Shown: in pieces, positions 1-8,534 of the stretch | Layout: every line of letters starts with the position of its first letter | Numbering within the stretch: the first letter of the stretch is position 1 | The notes under the pieces: model-generated | The model's input: the letters and a program-made list of their open reading frames with translations, nothing else | The model's database searches: none | Told to the model about the DNA's origin: nothing | Position numbers and translations under genes: made by a program | Assembly: GCA_965222425.1 (NCBI GenBank) | Contig: CBDCTW010000022.1 | Location: 496,001 to 560,000, forward strand | Direction: 5' to 3' | Length of the DNA stretch: 64,000 nt | From: CBDCNP01 sp965222425 | Lineage (GTDB): Bacteria; Acidobacteriota; Vicinamibacteria; Marinacidobacterales; DATDRI01

Positions 1-1473
1 CGGGAGGGTGGGCGTGAGCTCGCGCTCGGCGTGCCGGTCTGGGTGGCGGAAGCCATCATGCCCATCGGCTTTACCGTCATCGGCCTCCGCATCCTAAAAA
101 GGCTCCCGGTCAGTTGGCCGAACCGGCTCATCGCCGCCAGCTTCATCCTGGTGCCGATTGTCTTAAGTCTTCTGGAGGATCTCCCCGGAAGCGGAATTCT
201 TGCCCCACTTCTTCTCGTCGTGATTCTGGCGACGGCGTTGGGAGCCCCCATCTTCGTCGGCCTCGCGGGCGTGGCGGCGGTGCTCTTATGGAACAACTAC
301 GACCCCGTCGCGGCGATCGCCGTCGAGACCTACAACCTGGCGCTCAAACCCATCCTGCCCACCATCCCGCTCTTCACGCTAGCCGGCTTCATCCTCGCGG
401 AGGGAGGAACACCGCATCGGTTGGTGGAGCTCTTCCGAAATTTTTTTGGTTGGATGCCGGGCGGTACCGCGGTCGTCGCGATCGTCGTGTGCGCCTTCTT
501 TACTAGCTTCACCGGCGGAAGCGGCGTGACCATCTTGGCGATGGGGGGACTACTCTACCCGATGCTCATCGAAGACAAATACCGGCAGAATTTCAGTGCC
601 GGGCTTCTCACCTCCGCCGGCTCGCTGGGGCTCTTGTTCCCGCCATCCCTCGCAGTCATTCTCTACGGACTCGTTGCAAAGATCGAGATCCGGAGGCTAT
701 TCGTCAGTGGCTGGGTCCCCGCGACGCTGGAGATCCTCCTTGTCGCCGCCTTCGCACTCTTCTATAGCCGGCGCACCGGGATCACGAAAGTCTCGTTCCA
801 CTGGCGCCAGGCTTTGAACGCCGTTTGGAAGGCGAAGTGGGAGATCGCCATACCGATCCTGGTGTTGGGAAGCATCGTGGGAGGATTCGCCACGTTGGTG
901 GAGGCAGCCGCCGTCACCGTGCTCTACGCGCTGCTGCTCGAGTTCTTCATTCACAAGGATCTCCAAATCCGCCGCGATCTGGTGCGAGTCGTGGGAAATG
1001 CCTCGACTTTAATCGGGGGCGTGCTCATCATTCTTGGAGTCGCCTTGGGTCTCACCAATTACCTGGTGATCGCCGAGATCCCATTGCAGGCCGTCGAATG
1101 GGTCCGGTCTTTCGTCGAATCGCCTTTGTTCTTCCTGCTCCTCCTCAACATTTTTCTCCTCATCGTCGGATGCTTGATGGATATCTACTCGGCGATCGTC
1201 GTGGTGGTGCCGCTCATCACCCCGCTGGCCATGGTCTATGGAATCAATCCCTTTCACCTGGGAATCATCTTCCTCACCAACCTCGAGCTCGGCTACCTGA
1301 CCCCGCCGGTCGGCATGAACCTCTTCCTCGCCTCCTACCGATTCAAACGGCCTCTGCCAGAGATCTACCGAGCCGCCCTCCCCTTCTTCGGAATCCGGGC
1401 CGTGGGCGTCCTGCTGGTCACCTACGTCCCGGCATTGACGGCGTTTTTCCCCCGGCTCCTAGGGATGGATTAG
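1..1473 (+). CDS. TRAP transporter permease, DctM-type large subunit with DctQ-like tail in front (5' partial)
   Basis: This is the membrane permease of a tripartite ATP-independent periplasmic transporter, which takes up organic acids using an ion gradient. The frame is open from base 1 with no stop, so the gene begins outside the window; the first internal start is a GTG at 31. The first 40 or so residues (VPVWVAEAIMPIGFTVIGLR) look like the last helix of a small DctQ subunit and run straight into a full-length large subunit with about 12 hydrophobic segments, so I read it as a fused DctQM permease. Family-like features are the glycine-rich loop FTGGSGVTILAMGG, the segment SLGLLFPPSLAVILYG, and NLELGYLTPPVGMNLFLAS near the C-terminus. 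The substrate cannot be told from the sequence. The binding protein would be expected upstream, outside the window. It is distinct from the TAXI-type TRAP system at 31.9-34.8 kb. Confidence 0.88.
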   Translation, partial: REGGRELALGVPVWVAEAIMPIGFTVIGLRILKRLPVSWPNRLIAASFILVPIVLSLLEDLPGSGILAPLLLVVILATALGAPIFVGLAGVAAVLLWNNYDPVAAIAVETYNLALKPILPTIPLFTLAGFILAEGGTPHRLVELFRNFFGWMPGGTAVVAIVVCAFFTSFTGGSGVTILAMGGLLYPMLIEDKYRQNFSAGLLTSAGSLGLLFPPSLAVILYGLVAKIEIRRLFVSGWVPATLEILLVAAFALFYSRRTGITKVSFHWRQALNAVWKAKWEIAIPILVLGSIVGGFATLVEAAAVTVLYALLLEFFIHKDLQIRRDLVRVVGNASTLIGGVLIILGVALGLTNYLVIAEIPLQAVEWVRSFVESPLFFLLLLNIFLLIVGCLMDIYSAIVVVVPLITPLAMVYGINPFHLGIIFLTNLELGYLTPPVGMNLFLASYRFKRPLPEIYRAALPFFGIRAVGVLLVTYVPALTAFFPRLLGMD

Positions 1474-1706
1474 CCGCTAAGGCACACTCCAGCAAGCAGT
1501 TGCTGGACACTCACCCGGCGGCTGACCACGTTCACAGCAGCACGCCCGTCTTTTGACGCCGAACTGGCCCAGAGGGAGAGGGAATAAAGGAGGGAAGCCA
1601 AAATCTTTCGATTCCCGGGAACAAAAAGGTCCGGAATTACTTATATATCCCTGAGGGTGAGCAAAAACCCCTCGCAACAAGGTGATTTGAAATGGAGGGA
1701 CGATTC

Positions 1707-2420
1707 ATGACGGCTTCGCCCAACGTAGGAAATGGCGCTTTGATTAGCCCCCCAGGGGTGTCCAAGATCTTCTACACCGACGAGGTGGAAACGCACGCAT
1801 TGTCGGGTGTCATTTTGGACATCAACAAGGGAGACTACGTCTCCATTGCTGGGCCTTCGGGCTGCGGCAAGTCCACGCTTTTGTCCATCCTGGGCCTTCT
1901 GGACTCGCCCTCCACCGGTAGTTTCACGCTGAACGGGCAGGCGGTGGCCGACCTGAACCTATCCGAGCGGGCTCGCATCCGAAATCGGGAAGTCGGTTTC
2001 ATCTTCCAGGCCTTCAATCTCATCGGCGATCTGACGGTGTACGAGAACGTCGAGCTGCCGTTGACCTACCGGGGCACGCCCTCCTCGGAGCGCAAGAAGA
2101 AGGTGCAAGCGGCCCTCGAGAGAGTCGAGATGGCGCATCGAATGAAGCACTACCCTTCTCAGCTCTCGGGCGGCCAGCAACAGCGTGTAGCGGTAGCCCG
2201 CGCGGTCGTAGGAGACCCTTCGATCGTGCTGGCGGACGAGCCCACCGGGAACCTTGATTCTGCGAACGGAGAAGCGGTCATGGACCTGATGGCCGAGCTT
2301 CATAGCGGAGACGCGACCATCTGCATGGTGACCCATGATCCCCGCTATGCGAGATATGCCGACCGCTCCATTAGCCTCTTCGACGGCCAGGTCGTCGAGG
2401 AGAAAGTCGCAACGGCGTAG
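1707..2420 (+). CDS. ABC transporter ATP-binding protein, LolD/MacB-like
   Basis: A complete ABC ATPase of the MacB/LolD/FtsE-like class, which normally powers a FtsX-fold permease for lipoprotein release or peptide and drug export. Seen in order: Walker A GPSGCGKST, a Q-loop in VGFIFQAFNL, the signature LSGGQQQRVAVARA, Walker B IVLADEP followed by TGNLDS, and the H-loop MVTHDP. The phrase YTDEVETHALSG after the first strand is typical of the class. Two starts are possible: ATG 1692 behind AAGGTGA and ATG 1707 behind GGAGGG; I prefer 1707 for spacing and family fit. No permease or periplasmic adaptor lies next to it, so it is an orphan whose partners must be elsewhere, or the rest of its operon has been lost. 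Confidence 0.9.
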   Translation: MTASPNVGNGALISPPGVSKIFYTDEVETHALSGVILDINKGDYVSIAGPSGCGKSTLLSILGLLDSPSTGSFTLNGQAVADLNLSERARIRNREVGFIFQAFNLIGDLTVYENVELPLTYRGTPSSERKKKVQAALERVEMAHRMKHYPSQLSGGQQQRVAVARAVVGDPSIVLADEPTGNLDSANGEAVMDLMAELHSGDATICMVTHDPRYARYADRSISLFDGQVVEEKVATA

Positions 2421-2683
2421 GCCGATTTCCTCGCTGGAATCCTCCTATGACGACCCGGACGACTAGCGGGGGAGCAAGGCATCGTTGCCTTGGAGTCCGT
2501 GGCTCGACTCCCTCTCTCCGATCTCCCAGCCAGACGAAATTTACTCTATTAATGAGCAGCGGGTGAACGGGAAGATCCTGCATCATCTGGAGAGGGTTGG
2601 ACTGGCTCGCTGACTGCGCGGCCTGCCCGAGTTTGCTTTTCGATCCCCCACAGACTATTCTGCGCGGTCGCTAGCTAGTCAAC

Positions 2684-4092
2684 ATGCCCGCAGGGAATTT
2701 GGATCGAGAATCTCCAGATTCGGTCGCCTCCGGCTTCTTTATCGTCTTCCTCGTTGGAGGTTGGCTCCTCCACAAGTCCCTACAAAAGGGGCAGGTTGAT
2801 GCTGAATTCGCACCACAACCGAACCTCGTTCTGATTACGGTCGATACGTTGCGGGCCGATCATTTGGGTTGTTACGGCCATTTTCGTCCCGTGTCGCCGA
2901 GGATAGACCGTCTCGCAGAATCGGGACTCGTTTTCGAGCGAGCGATCTCACAGGCTTCCTGAACATTGCCGAGTATTGCCAGCCTTCACACATCTCTCTA
3001 TCCCCGCGAGCACGGCGCCATCAGTGCCCGGACACCATTGCGACGCGAGGTGACGACTCTGAGGGAAGTGCTACTAGGAGTAGTCTACAGTACCACGCTG
3101 TTGTGTCTCACTCGTTCGTCAGCCGGCGTTACGGCCTTGATCAAGGTTTCACCACTTTCGACCAGTCGCTCTGGATGGGCCACGACGCAATCACGTCGCG
3201 GAAGGCGACCAAGAAGGCGCTGAAGTATCTCCGTAAGGTCGGTCGGGAACCTTATTTTCTGTGGGTTCATTATTTCGACCCGCACTTCACCTACGCCCGT
3301 CATCCGAAGTTTCGTTTCGCGGAGGAGCAGAGCCGATTCCCTCCAGTCCATCTGACCTGGGATAAGTTGGCTGCCGCTCGACCGGCCCTCGCCGACGATA
3401 CGATCCCCGACCCTTTTTCGCTAGACACCGTGAAAGCCATCTACGATGAGGAGATCACCTTTATGGACGAGGCAATCGGCCGCCTGTTCGACGGCACCGA
3501 CCGCATACAGTTCCTGCGGCCAACCGTGATCGTTCTCACCGCGGATCACGGGGAGTACTTCATGGAGCGTGGCAAGTTCGGACACGGTCGGGACGTTTAT
3601 GATGAGCTAGTCCATGTTCCCCTGATCATAGGGGGCGCCATCGACAAGAGTCTCCTTGGGCTTCGCATCGCACAGTCGGTCGAGGTGGCTAGCATAGCGC
3701 ACACGCTTGCGGAGCTGGCCCAGGTTGATCACAATCTGTTCCAAGGCGAAGACTTGCTTGTGATCCCTGAAGAATTCGGTAGAAGCAGGCCGATTTTCAG
3801 CGAGGGCAATTACGCCTACAGAACCAAACAACGGAAGGTGATGGTTGAGTGGGAGGGCTGGAAGCTGATCCTCAACCTCGACGACGGCCGCTTCGAGCTT
3901 TACGACCTGGATAAAGATCCACACGAACGAGAGAACCGGTGGACTGGGGGAACAAATTCGAGCGAAGTCGCGAAGACAACTCTTCAGGAAGCGCTCGTTC
4001 GATTCTCTCAACGCAATGCTGTCGAAACCCAGAAAATAGACCTCGACCCTGACGGGATCGAGCGCCTCGAATCACTGGGCTACGTGAACTGA
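2684..4092 (+). pseudogene. sulfatase (arylsulfatase/alkaline-phosphatase fold), nonsense codon plus frameshift
   Basis: A membrane-anchored sulfatase family hydrolase: N-terminal hydrophobic segment (FFIVFLVGGWLL), metal-site motif LITVDTLRADHLGCYGH, and C-terminal TADHGEYFMERGKFGHG and GYVN end. The open frame stops at a TGA at 2960-2962, exactly where the family has Trp in the segment SQAS-W-TLPS that carries the active-site residue; the same frame continues with TLPSIASLHTSLYPREHG. A second lesion near 3095 shifts the frame: EVLLGVVYST is followed in the next frame by HAVVSHSFVSRRYGLDQG, consistent with loss of one C in ACC-CAC. The remainder to 4092 is open. The product cannot be made without two corrections, so I call it a pseudogene; assembly error is the alternative for the frameshift. 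Confidence 0.85.
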
Positions 4093-4150
4093 CAACTGGG
4101 AGCGTGGAGACTTATGATAGAGGTGCTATGTGCCGGCAACGGAGGAATAG

Positions 4151-4945
4151 ATGAAGAGCCTGGTCCTCGTGAAGTACGTTCCTGATACCAACTCCCCTTT
4201 CCGGATCAATAGCTCCGCGACCTGGGTGGACGACGCGAACCTGAGCTTCGTGCTCAACAACTATGACCGCTACGCGCTCGAAGCGCTGTTAAAACTCAAG
4301 GACGACGGCAAAGTCTCCGAAGTCGTGGCTCTCACAGTGGGCCCTGCCGGAGCCTCCTCGGCAATCCGGACTTGCCTCGCCACCGGGGCCGACCGCGGGA
4401 TCCACGTCAAAGACGATGCTCTGAACGGAAGCGATCCGCTGTCGGTGGCGAAGGTCATAATAGCGGCTATTAAAGATGAAGGATTTTCTCTGATTCTGGC
4501 CGGACTTCAGGCCGACGACGATAACCACACGCAAATCGGCTCCCTGGTAGCTCGTCTTTTAGATTGGCCGTGCGCGACCGCAGCATTGGCATTAGCGCTC
4601 CAGGGCGAGAACACCGTCCGCGCGGAGAGAGAGCTCGAGAACAATCGTCTCCAAGTGGTCGACCTGACGCTTCCCGCGGTGGTCACGGTGCAGACCGGCA
4701 TTAATACACCGCGGTACGCTAGCCTCAAGGGGATCATGGCGGCCAAGAAAAAAAAAATCCGCACCGTCGGCCTCGGCGAGCTCGGTCTCGACGCCAATGA
4801 AGTGGGGGCGGGTGCGGCGCGTTTGAAGACCGTCGGCTTTGCTCCTCCGCCCAAAGGCAAAGGCGCGGAAATCTTGGACGGCAGCCCCGATGATGTGGCG
4901 CAACAGCTCTTGAAACGGATCCGCGAAAACACGGGGGTGCTCTAA
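4151..4945 (+). CDS. etfB: electron transfer flavoprotein, beta subunit
   Basis: The beta subunit of the soluble heterodimeric electron transfer flavoprotein, which binds AMP and helps pass electrons from acyl-CoA and other flavin dehydrogenases to the quinone pool. It is 264 residues, normal for the family. It begins KSLVLVKYVPDT, has the conserved segment SLILAGLQADDDNHTQIGSLVARLLDWP in the middle, and LPAVVTVQTGINTPRYASLKGIMAAKKK towards the end, the family signature region. An excellent ribosome site GGAGGAATAG precedes ATG 4151. The stop is two bases from the start of etfA, so the pair is co-transcribed. No ETF-quinone oxidoreductase or acyl-CoA dehydrogenase is adjacent. Confidence 0.97.
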   Translation: MKSLVLVKYVPDTNSPFRINSSATWVDDANLSFVLNNYDRYALEALLKLKDDGKVSEVVALTVGPAGASSAIRTCLATGADRGIHVKDDALNGSDPLSVAKVIIAAIKDEGFSLILAGLQADDDNHTQIGSLVARLLDWPCATAALALALQGENTVRAERELENNRLQVVDLTLPAVVTVQTGINTPRYASLKGIMAAKKKKIRTVGLGELGLDANEVGAGAARLKTVGFAPPPKGKGAEILDGSPDDVAQQLLKRIRENTGVL

Positions 4946-4947
4946 CC

Positions 4948-5940
4948 ATGGCTTGCAAAGCGTTGATTCTGGCAGAGCACGAGGAGGGAGCGGTCAAGGA
5001 CATTTCTTACGAGCTTCTGGGCATGGCGCATCGATTGGCCGGTGAGGCGGGCTGGAACGCGGAGACGGACGTCAAGGCTCTCCTCTTAGGACAAGGGGTG
5101 GATGGCCTGGCGAACGAGCTTGCGGGGCGCGGCGCCGCGGAAGTGATTTACGCAGACGGCAAAGCCGTCGCGAACTACACCGGCGATGGTTATCGAAGAG
5201 TCGCAGAATTTGTCATCAAGGAAGAGTCGCCGGAGATCGTTCTCATCGGACACACGCCCAACGGCTGGGATGTCGCGCCTTTGGTTGCCGCGGGTCTGGG
5301 AGTCCCCCTGGCCACCGGATGCTCCAACATCAAGTTCGAGGCTGGCAAGGCACGGTTCGTGCGCAAGGCCTTCAACGGCAAGTTCGTGCACGAGGTAGAG
5401 ATCGAAAACGCCTCTCCCGCGATAGCAACGGTGGACAAGGGTGCCGCGGAGCCCGTTTCTGGAAACACCCAAGGAACGGTGCGCAAGATCGACGCCGGCG
5501 TCCAAGAATCGGAGCTCAAAGCAAGATTCGTAGAGATCAAGAAGGGAGAATCCGGAGGCGTCGACCTCACCCAGGCTCAGATTATCGTATCGGGTGGGCG
5601 CGGCCTAGGTGGTCCCGACAAGCTCGGCATCGTCAGAGAGCTCGCCGACGCCTTGGGAGGTCAAGTAGGAGCATCTCGCGCCGTGACCGATGCCGGCTGG
5701 CTCCCCCACGAGCATCAAATCGGAAGCAGCGGCGTCGTAGTCAACCCCAAGCTCTACGTCGCCGCCGGCATCTCGGGTGCGATCCAGCACGTCGTAGGAA
5801 TGAAGGGCTCCGGCTACATCGTGGCTATTAATAAAGATGCCGATGCACCCATCTTCGGCGTGGCCGATGTCGGCGTGGTGGGCGATCTCTTCGAGTACTT
5901 GCCCGCTCTCACGAAAGCGGTGAAGGAAGCCAAGGGATAG
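4948..5940 (+). CDS. etfA: electron transfer flavoprotein, alpha subunit
   Basis: The alpha subunit of ETF, carrying the FAD. The C-terminal FAD domain is intact: IIVSGGRGLGGPDKLG, VGASRAVTDAGWLPHEHQIG, LYVAAGISGAIQHVVGMKGS and NKDADAPIFGVADVGVVGDLFE follow the family order closely, including the Arg-Ala-Val-Thr-Asp-Ala-Gly-Trp run and the flavin-contacting ISGAIQH. The N-terminal part has the ETF alpha/beta fold (LILAEHEEGAVKDISYELL). Length 330 residues is normal. It starts 2 bp after the etfB stop, so it is translationally linked. Both subunits are intact in a window full of broken genes, which argues that they remain under selection. Confidence 0.97.
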   Translation: MACKALILAEHEEGAVKDISYELLGMAHRLAGEAGWNAETDVKALLLGQGVDGLANELAGRGAAEVIYADGKAVANYTGDGYRRVAEFVIKEESPEIVLIGHTPNGWDVAPLVAAGLGVPLATGCSNIKFEAGKARFVRKAFNGKFVHEVEIENASPAIATVDKGAAEPVSGNTQGTVRKIDAGVQESELKARFVEIKKGESGGVDLTQAQIIVSGGRGLGGPDKLGIVRELADALGGQVGASRAVTDAGWLPHEHQIGSSGVVVNPKLYVAAGISGAIQHVVGMKGSGYIVAINKDADAPIFGVADVGVVGDLFEYLPALTKAVKEAKG

Positions 5941-5956
5941 ACGTCACATTTGCGGG

Positions 5957-6179
5957 CTAGTCCACCGGAATTCCGATCGACCTGATCACTCCACGCTCGA
6001 CCTCGTCCATCAAGCGGCCCGCAAGCAGCCCACCCAAGGCTTGGTCACTCAAGAGCTCCTTGGGAAGATTGGTGATTTCGGGGCTCCGCCGAAATGACAA
6101 GAGCCGGGCGCTTCTTCTGTCTCGGCTCCGCAGCAATAGTGACCCAATAGATTTGCCCACGACGCGGATGGGGATTCAC
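5957..6179 (-). pseudogene. MazF/PemK-type toxin, internally deleted remnant
   Basis: A broken endoribonuclease toxin downstream of the ribbon-helix-helix antitoxin at 6176-6424. A GTG at 6179-6177 overlaps the antitoxin stop (GTGA) and opens the typical MazF N-terminus: HPRRGQIYWVTIA, then KKRPALVISAEPRN. After RN the sequence jumps in another frame to ITNLPKELLSDQALGGLLA and GRLMDEVERGVIRSIG, which matches a MazF C-terminus. The middle (about 35-40 residues) is missing and the frame is shifted, so the N-terminal frame stops at 6045-6047. The operon organisation is visible but the toxin is dead. Confidence 0.75.
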
Positions 6180-6424
6180 TTCCAGCTCTTATCGAGATGA
6201 CGAGCACTGAGGTCGGCCCATTCCTCGTCTTCCCAACGCTCGTCCTCTCGGCGTTCGGTGTAGTAGACAGCGATCTCGGCCTCTAACTGGCGGCGACCAC
6301 GTTCCGTTAGCCATCGCTTCAATGCCCTCTCAACGATTTCGCTACGGGACAGGCCGTTCGTGAAGCGGGCCACTTTGTCGAGCAGAGACTGCTCAACGGT
6401 GACGGATATTTTCGTCCTCGCCAT
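6176..6424 (-). CDS. ribbon-helix-helix (CopG-type) antitoxin
   Basis: An 82-residue DNA-binding antitoxin. The start MARTKISVTVEQSLLDKVAR is typical: a short beta strand (KISVTV) followed by helices LLDKVARF and SRSEIVERALKRWL. The C-terminal half (RREDERWEDEEWADLSARHLD) is acidic and Trp-rich, as in toxin-neutralising tails. The frame is open further upstream to 6520, but the family start is at 6424; no clear Shine-Dalgarno sequence precedes it. It overlaps the MazF remnant by the GTGA junction. Being intact while its toxin is destroyed, it is either a harmless leftover or retained as an anti-addiction regulator. Confidence 0.75.
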   Translation of the reverse strand: MARTKISVTVEQSLLDKVARFTNGLSRSEIVERALKRWLTERGRRQLEAEIAVYYTERREDERWEDEEWADLSARHLDKSWK

Positions 6425-7001
6425 TATGTCGCAGGCCCGCTTCACGCGAGCGAGATGCACATCCTCGGAGACCACATAGATATCTGGCCTTACTGATGCT
6501 TCGCTCCAGATATGAGACAATTCTTCAAGAACGCGAAGACTCGGAGGTCTTTCGATCGACAGCTAAAGGACTACGCTCTCTAAGAGGCTGGAGCCAACCT
6601 CTGTCATTTCGTCAGTCAACGTCGCGGTCATCAAGACACACCTCCAGTACGCAAATTACGGGCTTTCCGCACTCTCCGGCAGTAGGAGGGGTTGGTAACT
6701 CCGAACCGGATTCTTACACTTGGCCTAGGTGTACGTTAAATGAAAGTACGCCGTTTGTCAAGTTTGGTCTGTTCGTAAATCTATGCGTATCAGTGTGTTA
6801 AGAGAAGTTCCTGGGGTGACCACGACCCCTTTCGGAGCCATATTCTGCTGGAAAATAAGGGTTTGTCGGAACGCATTTCGGCTCCTCTAGATTTTTTTCT
6901 GGTTCCCGTGGCTACGACTACGGCTAATATGACCGCCCCTCATCCCAGCATGCGCAGACCGATGCCGAAGCGACTTAATCTGTTGGTGTATGAAAGTGAA
7001 G
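6425..7001. other. gene-poor stretch with small remnants
   Basis: No convincing gene on either strand. At 6512-6583 (+) a short frame reads MRQFFKNAKTRRSFDRQLKD followed by YAL and a stop; RRSFDRQLKDYAL resembles the N-terminus of some secreted proteins of this type of bacterium (a phrase before a signal peptide), so it may be the stub of a lost gene. The rest is lower in GC than its surroundings and shows only short frames. Confidence 0.3.
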
Positions 7002-7082
7002 CTACCGCTTGCGGATACGAATCAAACGAACAGGCTCGCTGCCGAAATTCTCGATGATTAGCTGTTTCGTTTCTAGGTTGAG

Positions 7083-7091
7083 CTCGAGCCG
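7083..7091. repeat. target-site duplication, left copy
   Basis: CTCGAGCCG, identical to 8526-8534, directly flanking the IS256-family element. Nine bases is within the 8-9 bp range of IS256. Confidence 0.88.
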
Positions 7092-8525
7092 AGTCAAGCC
7101 CATTCTTAGTTGAAACTCTCCACGACTCACGATTACGCGACCTTCTTCTTCGATACGGTTGATGTCTTCGCCTCGATCTTCAGTTCGCGCTTGAGAGCTT
7201 CGCGAAGCTTGGGAAGAGGACGGTAGCCCACCACCTTCCTGAGGCGCGGTTCGATGTCCACGAGCGCGGTCGCCAGCCATCGCTGGCGTTGGCTCGAGTG
7301 CTTCCAGTGGTCGACCTTCGCGCAGCGTTCCTCGACGAGAACATTGACGGATTCAAGGCAGTTCGTCGTCTTGAACGAACGGCCCAACACCGCGTACACG
7401 CCGAGACGATGCATGGTCAGTGTCTCCTCGAGTCCTTCCTCCAAGCTGCCAGCTGCAGATTGGTTTCGCTCTTCTAACTCACCGTGAAGTTGCTCGAGCG
7501 CAGCGAGGGCCCCTTTGTACTCCGCCCTGTTGTAGGCCCGCTGAAGCCGCTTGCGCAAGGACGCCTGCTCGCCTTTGGACAGGTAGCTCACCACGTTTTC
7601 ACGTTTGTGCCATTGGCAGCGTTGTATCAGGGCCCGCTTGCGGAATGCCTTCTTGACTGCCGCTTGGAGACCCTTGCCGCCATCGATGATCACCAGCAGA
7701 CCCTGGGAGATATCCAGTCCCCGATCGAGAAGTGAACGCAGGAACGGCGTCAACACTTGCGCGTTCTCCATGTCTGTCTCCACGAAGCCCATGAAGCGTT
7801 TTTCCCCGGAAAGCGTGATGCCCAGAGCCACCACCATCGTGGCGTCGGCGAACGTCTGCCCGTTCAGGAACAGCGCCACCACATCCTCGCCGGACAGCTC
7901 CCGTTCCTGCATCTCTCGGAGCTTCGCCGCGCTCGCTTGCACGAACCCTCGGGACACCGTCGAGCTCGACAGTCCGATGGCGTCCGGAATCCCTTCCGCT
8001 GCCGCCTCGTAGTTGCGACAGGAGATTCCGTACAGAACTCGTTTCAGCAGAAGATCATTCACCTCACCGCCGTGGCTCAACGCCTCGTACGAGCGAAGCG
8101 GAATCTCTCCTCCCTCGATGCTCTGAACCCGGGGCACACGGATCGGTACCCGCTGGCCGGCAAGCCCTACCGTGCCAGGGTTGCTTCCGTGGCGGCGGCC
8201 ACGCGCCCACTCTTCCTTGCGAGCGTATCGCTCCCCGCCCAGCGCTTTCACTTCGTCGTCGAGCAACTCGTGAACGCGCATTAGCCCCAGCGGGACCAAC
8301 GAACGAATCATCTCTACCTTGGCATCCAGCTCGAACTCCGCGTACTCCTCGCGACTCACGATCTCGACCTCACCCAAACGACGTGACTTCTTGCGTTTCT
8401 TGACCGAACGTAGCAGACTTCCCATCTCGGCTCCTTTCTTCGCGGCTTGATGTTGTTTTGTCCAACGTCATCAAACCACGGGGTTCGGAGCCGTTTCAAT
8501 TTTCAACTAAGATTGGCATACTTTC
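7092..8525 (-). mobile_element. IS256-family insertion sequence, 1434 bp
   Basis: A complete element with one transposase gene on the minus strand. Imperfect terminal inverted repeats share TCTTAGTTGAAA: the left end begins AGTCAAGCCCATTCTTAG and the right end, read inwards, begins GAAAGTATGCCAATCTTAG. It is flanked by 9-bp direct repeats and lies inside the secreted-protein gene at 7002-9080, whose frame is restored by its removal. The boundary was set by the duplication and by restoration of the host frame. The transposase seems to lack its first catalytic Asp, so this copy is probably no longer able to move by itself. Confidence 0.88.
7133..8425 (-). CDS. IS256-family (mutator-type) transposase, probably catalytically dead
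   Basis: A 430-residue DDE transposase of the IS256 family, full length. The family core is clear: second Asp in LLVIIDGGKGLQAAV, then the metal/helical insertion with IQRCQWHKRENVVSYL, and the catalytic Glu in TTNCLESVN. The first Asp, expected in the segment V-A-L-F-x-D-G, is here Asn: VVALFLNGQTFADATMVVAL, codon AAC. The second IS256 element in this window has LMLDG at the same place. A D-to-N change at a DDE position normally abolishes strand cleavage. Otherwise no stops or frameshifts are present. Confidence 0.9.
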   Translation of the reverse strand: MGSLLRSVKKRKKSRRLGEVEIVSREEYAEFELDAKVEMIRSLVPLGLMRVHELLDDEVKALGGERYARKEEWARGRRHGSNPGTVGLAGQRVPIRVPRVQSIEGGEIPLRSYEALSHGGEVNDLLLKRVLYGISCRNYEAAAEGIPDAIGLSSSTVSRGFVQASAAKLREMQERELSGEDVVALFLNGQTFADATMVVALGITLSGEKRFMGFVETDMENAQVLTPFLRSLLDRGLDISQGLLVIIDGGKGLQAAVKKAFRKRALIQRCQWHKRENVVSYLSKGEQASLRKRLQRAYNRAEYKGALAALEQLHGELEERNQSAAGSLEEGLEETLTMHRLGVYAVLGRSFKTTNCLESVNVLVEERCAKVDHWKHSSQRQRWLATALVDIEPRLRKVVGYRPLPKLREALKRELKIEAKTSTVSKKKVA

Positions 8526-8534
8526 CTCGAGCCG
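8526..8534. repeat. target-site duplication, right copy
   Basis: CTCGAGCCG, identical to 7083-7091; flanks the right end of the IS256-family element and encodes Arg-Leu-Glu of the interrupted host protein on the minus strand. Confidence 0.88.

Noticed and set aside
2960..2962. Selenocysteine at the sulfatase TGA
   Set aside because: Relatives have Trp here, not Cys; sulfatases use formylglycine from Cys or Ser, and a frameshift follows downstream.
6496..6801. 101-residue frame on the plus strand
   Set aside because: Composition is not protein-like and no motif is recognisable; only the short RRSFDRQLKDYAL phrase in a different frame is of interest.
7254..8284. Several plus-strand frames opposite the first IS256 transposase
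   Set aside because: They are antisense shadows of the transposase; none has a ribosome site or family similarity.
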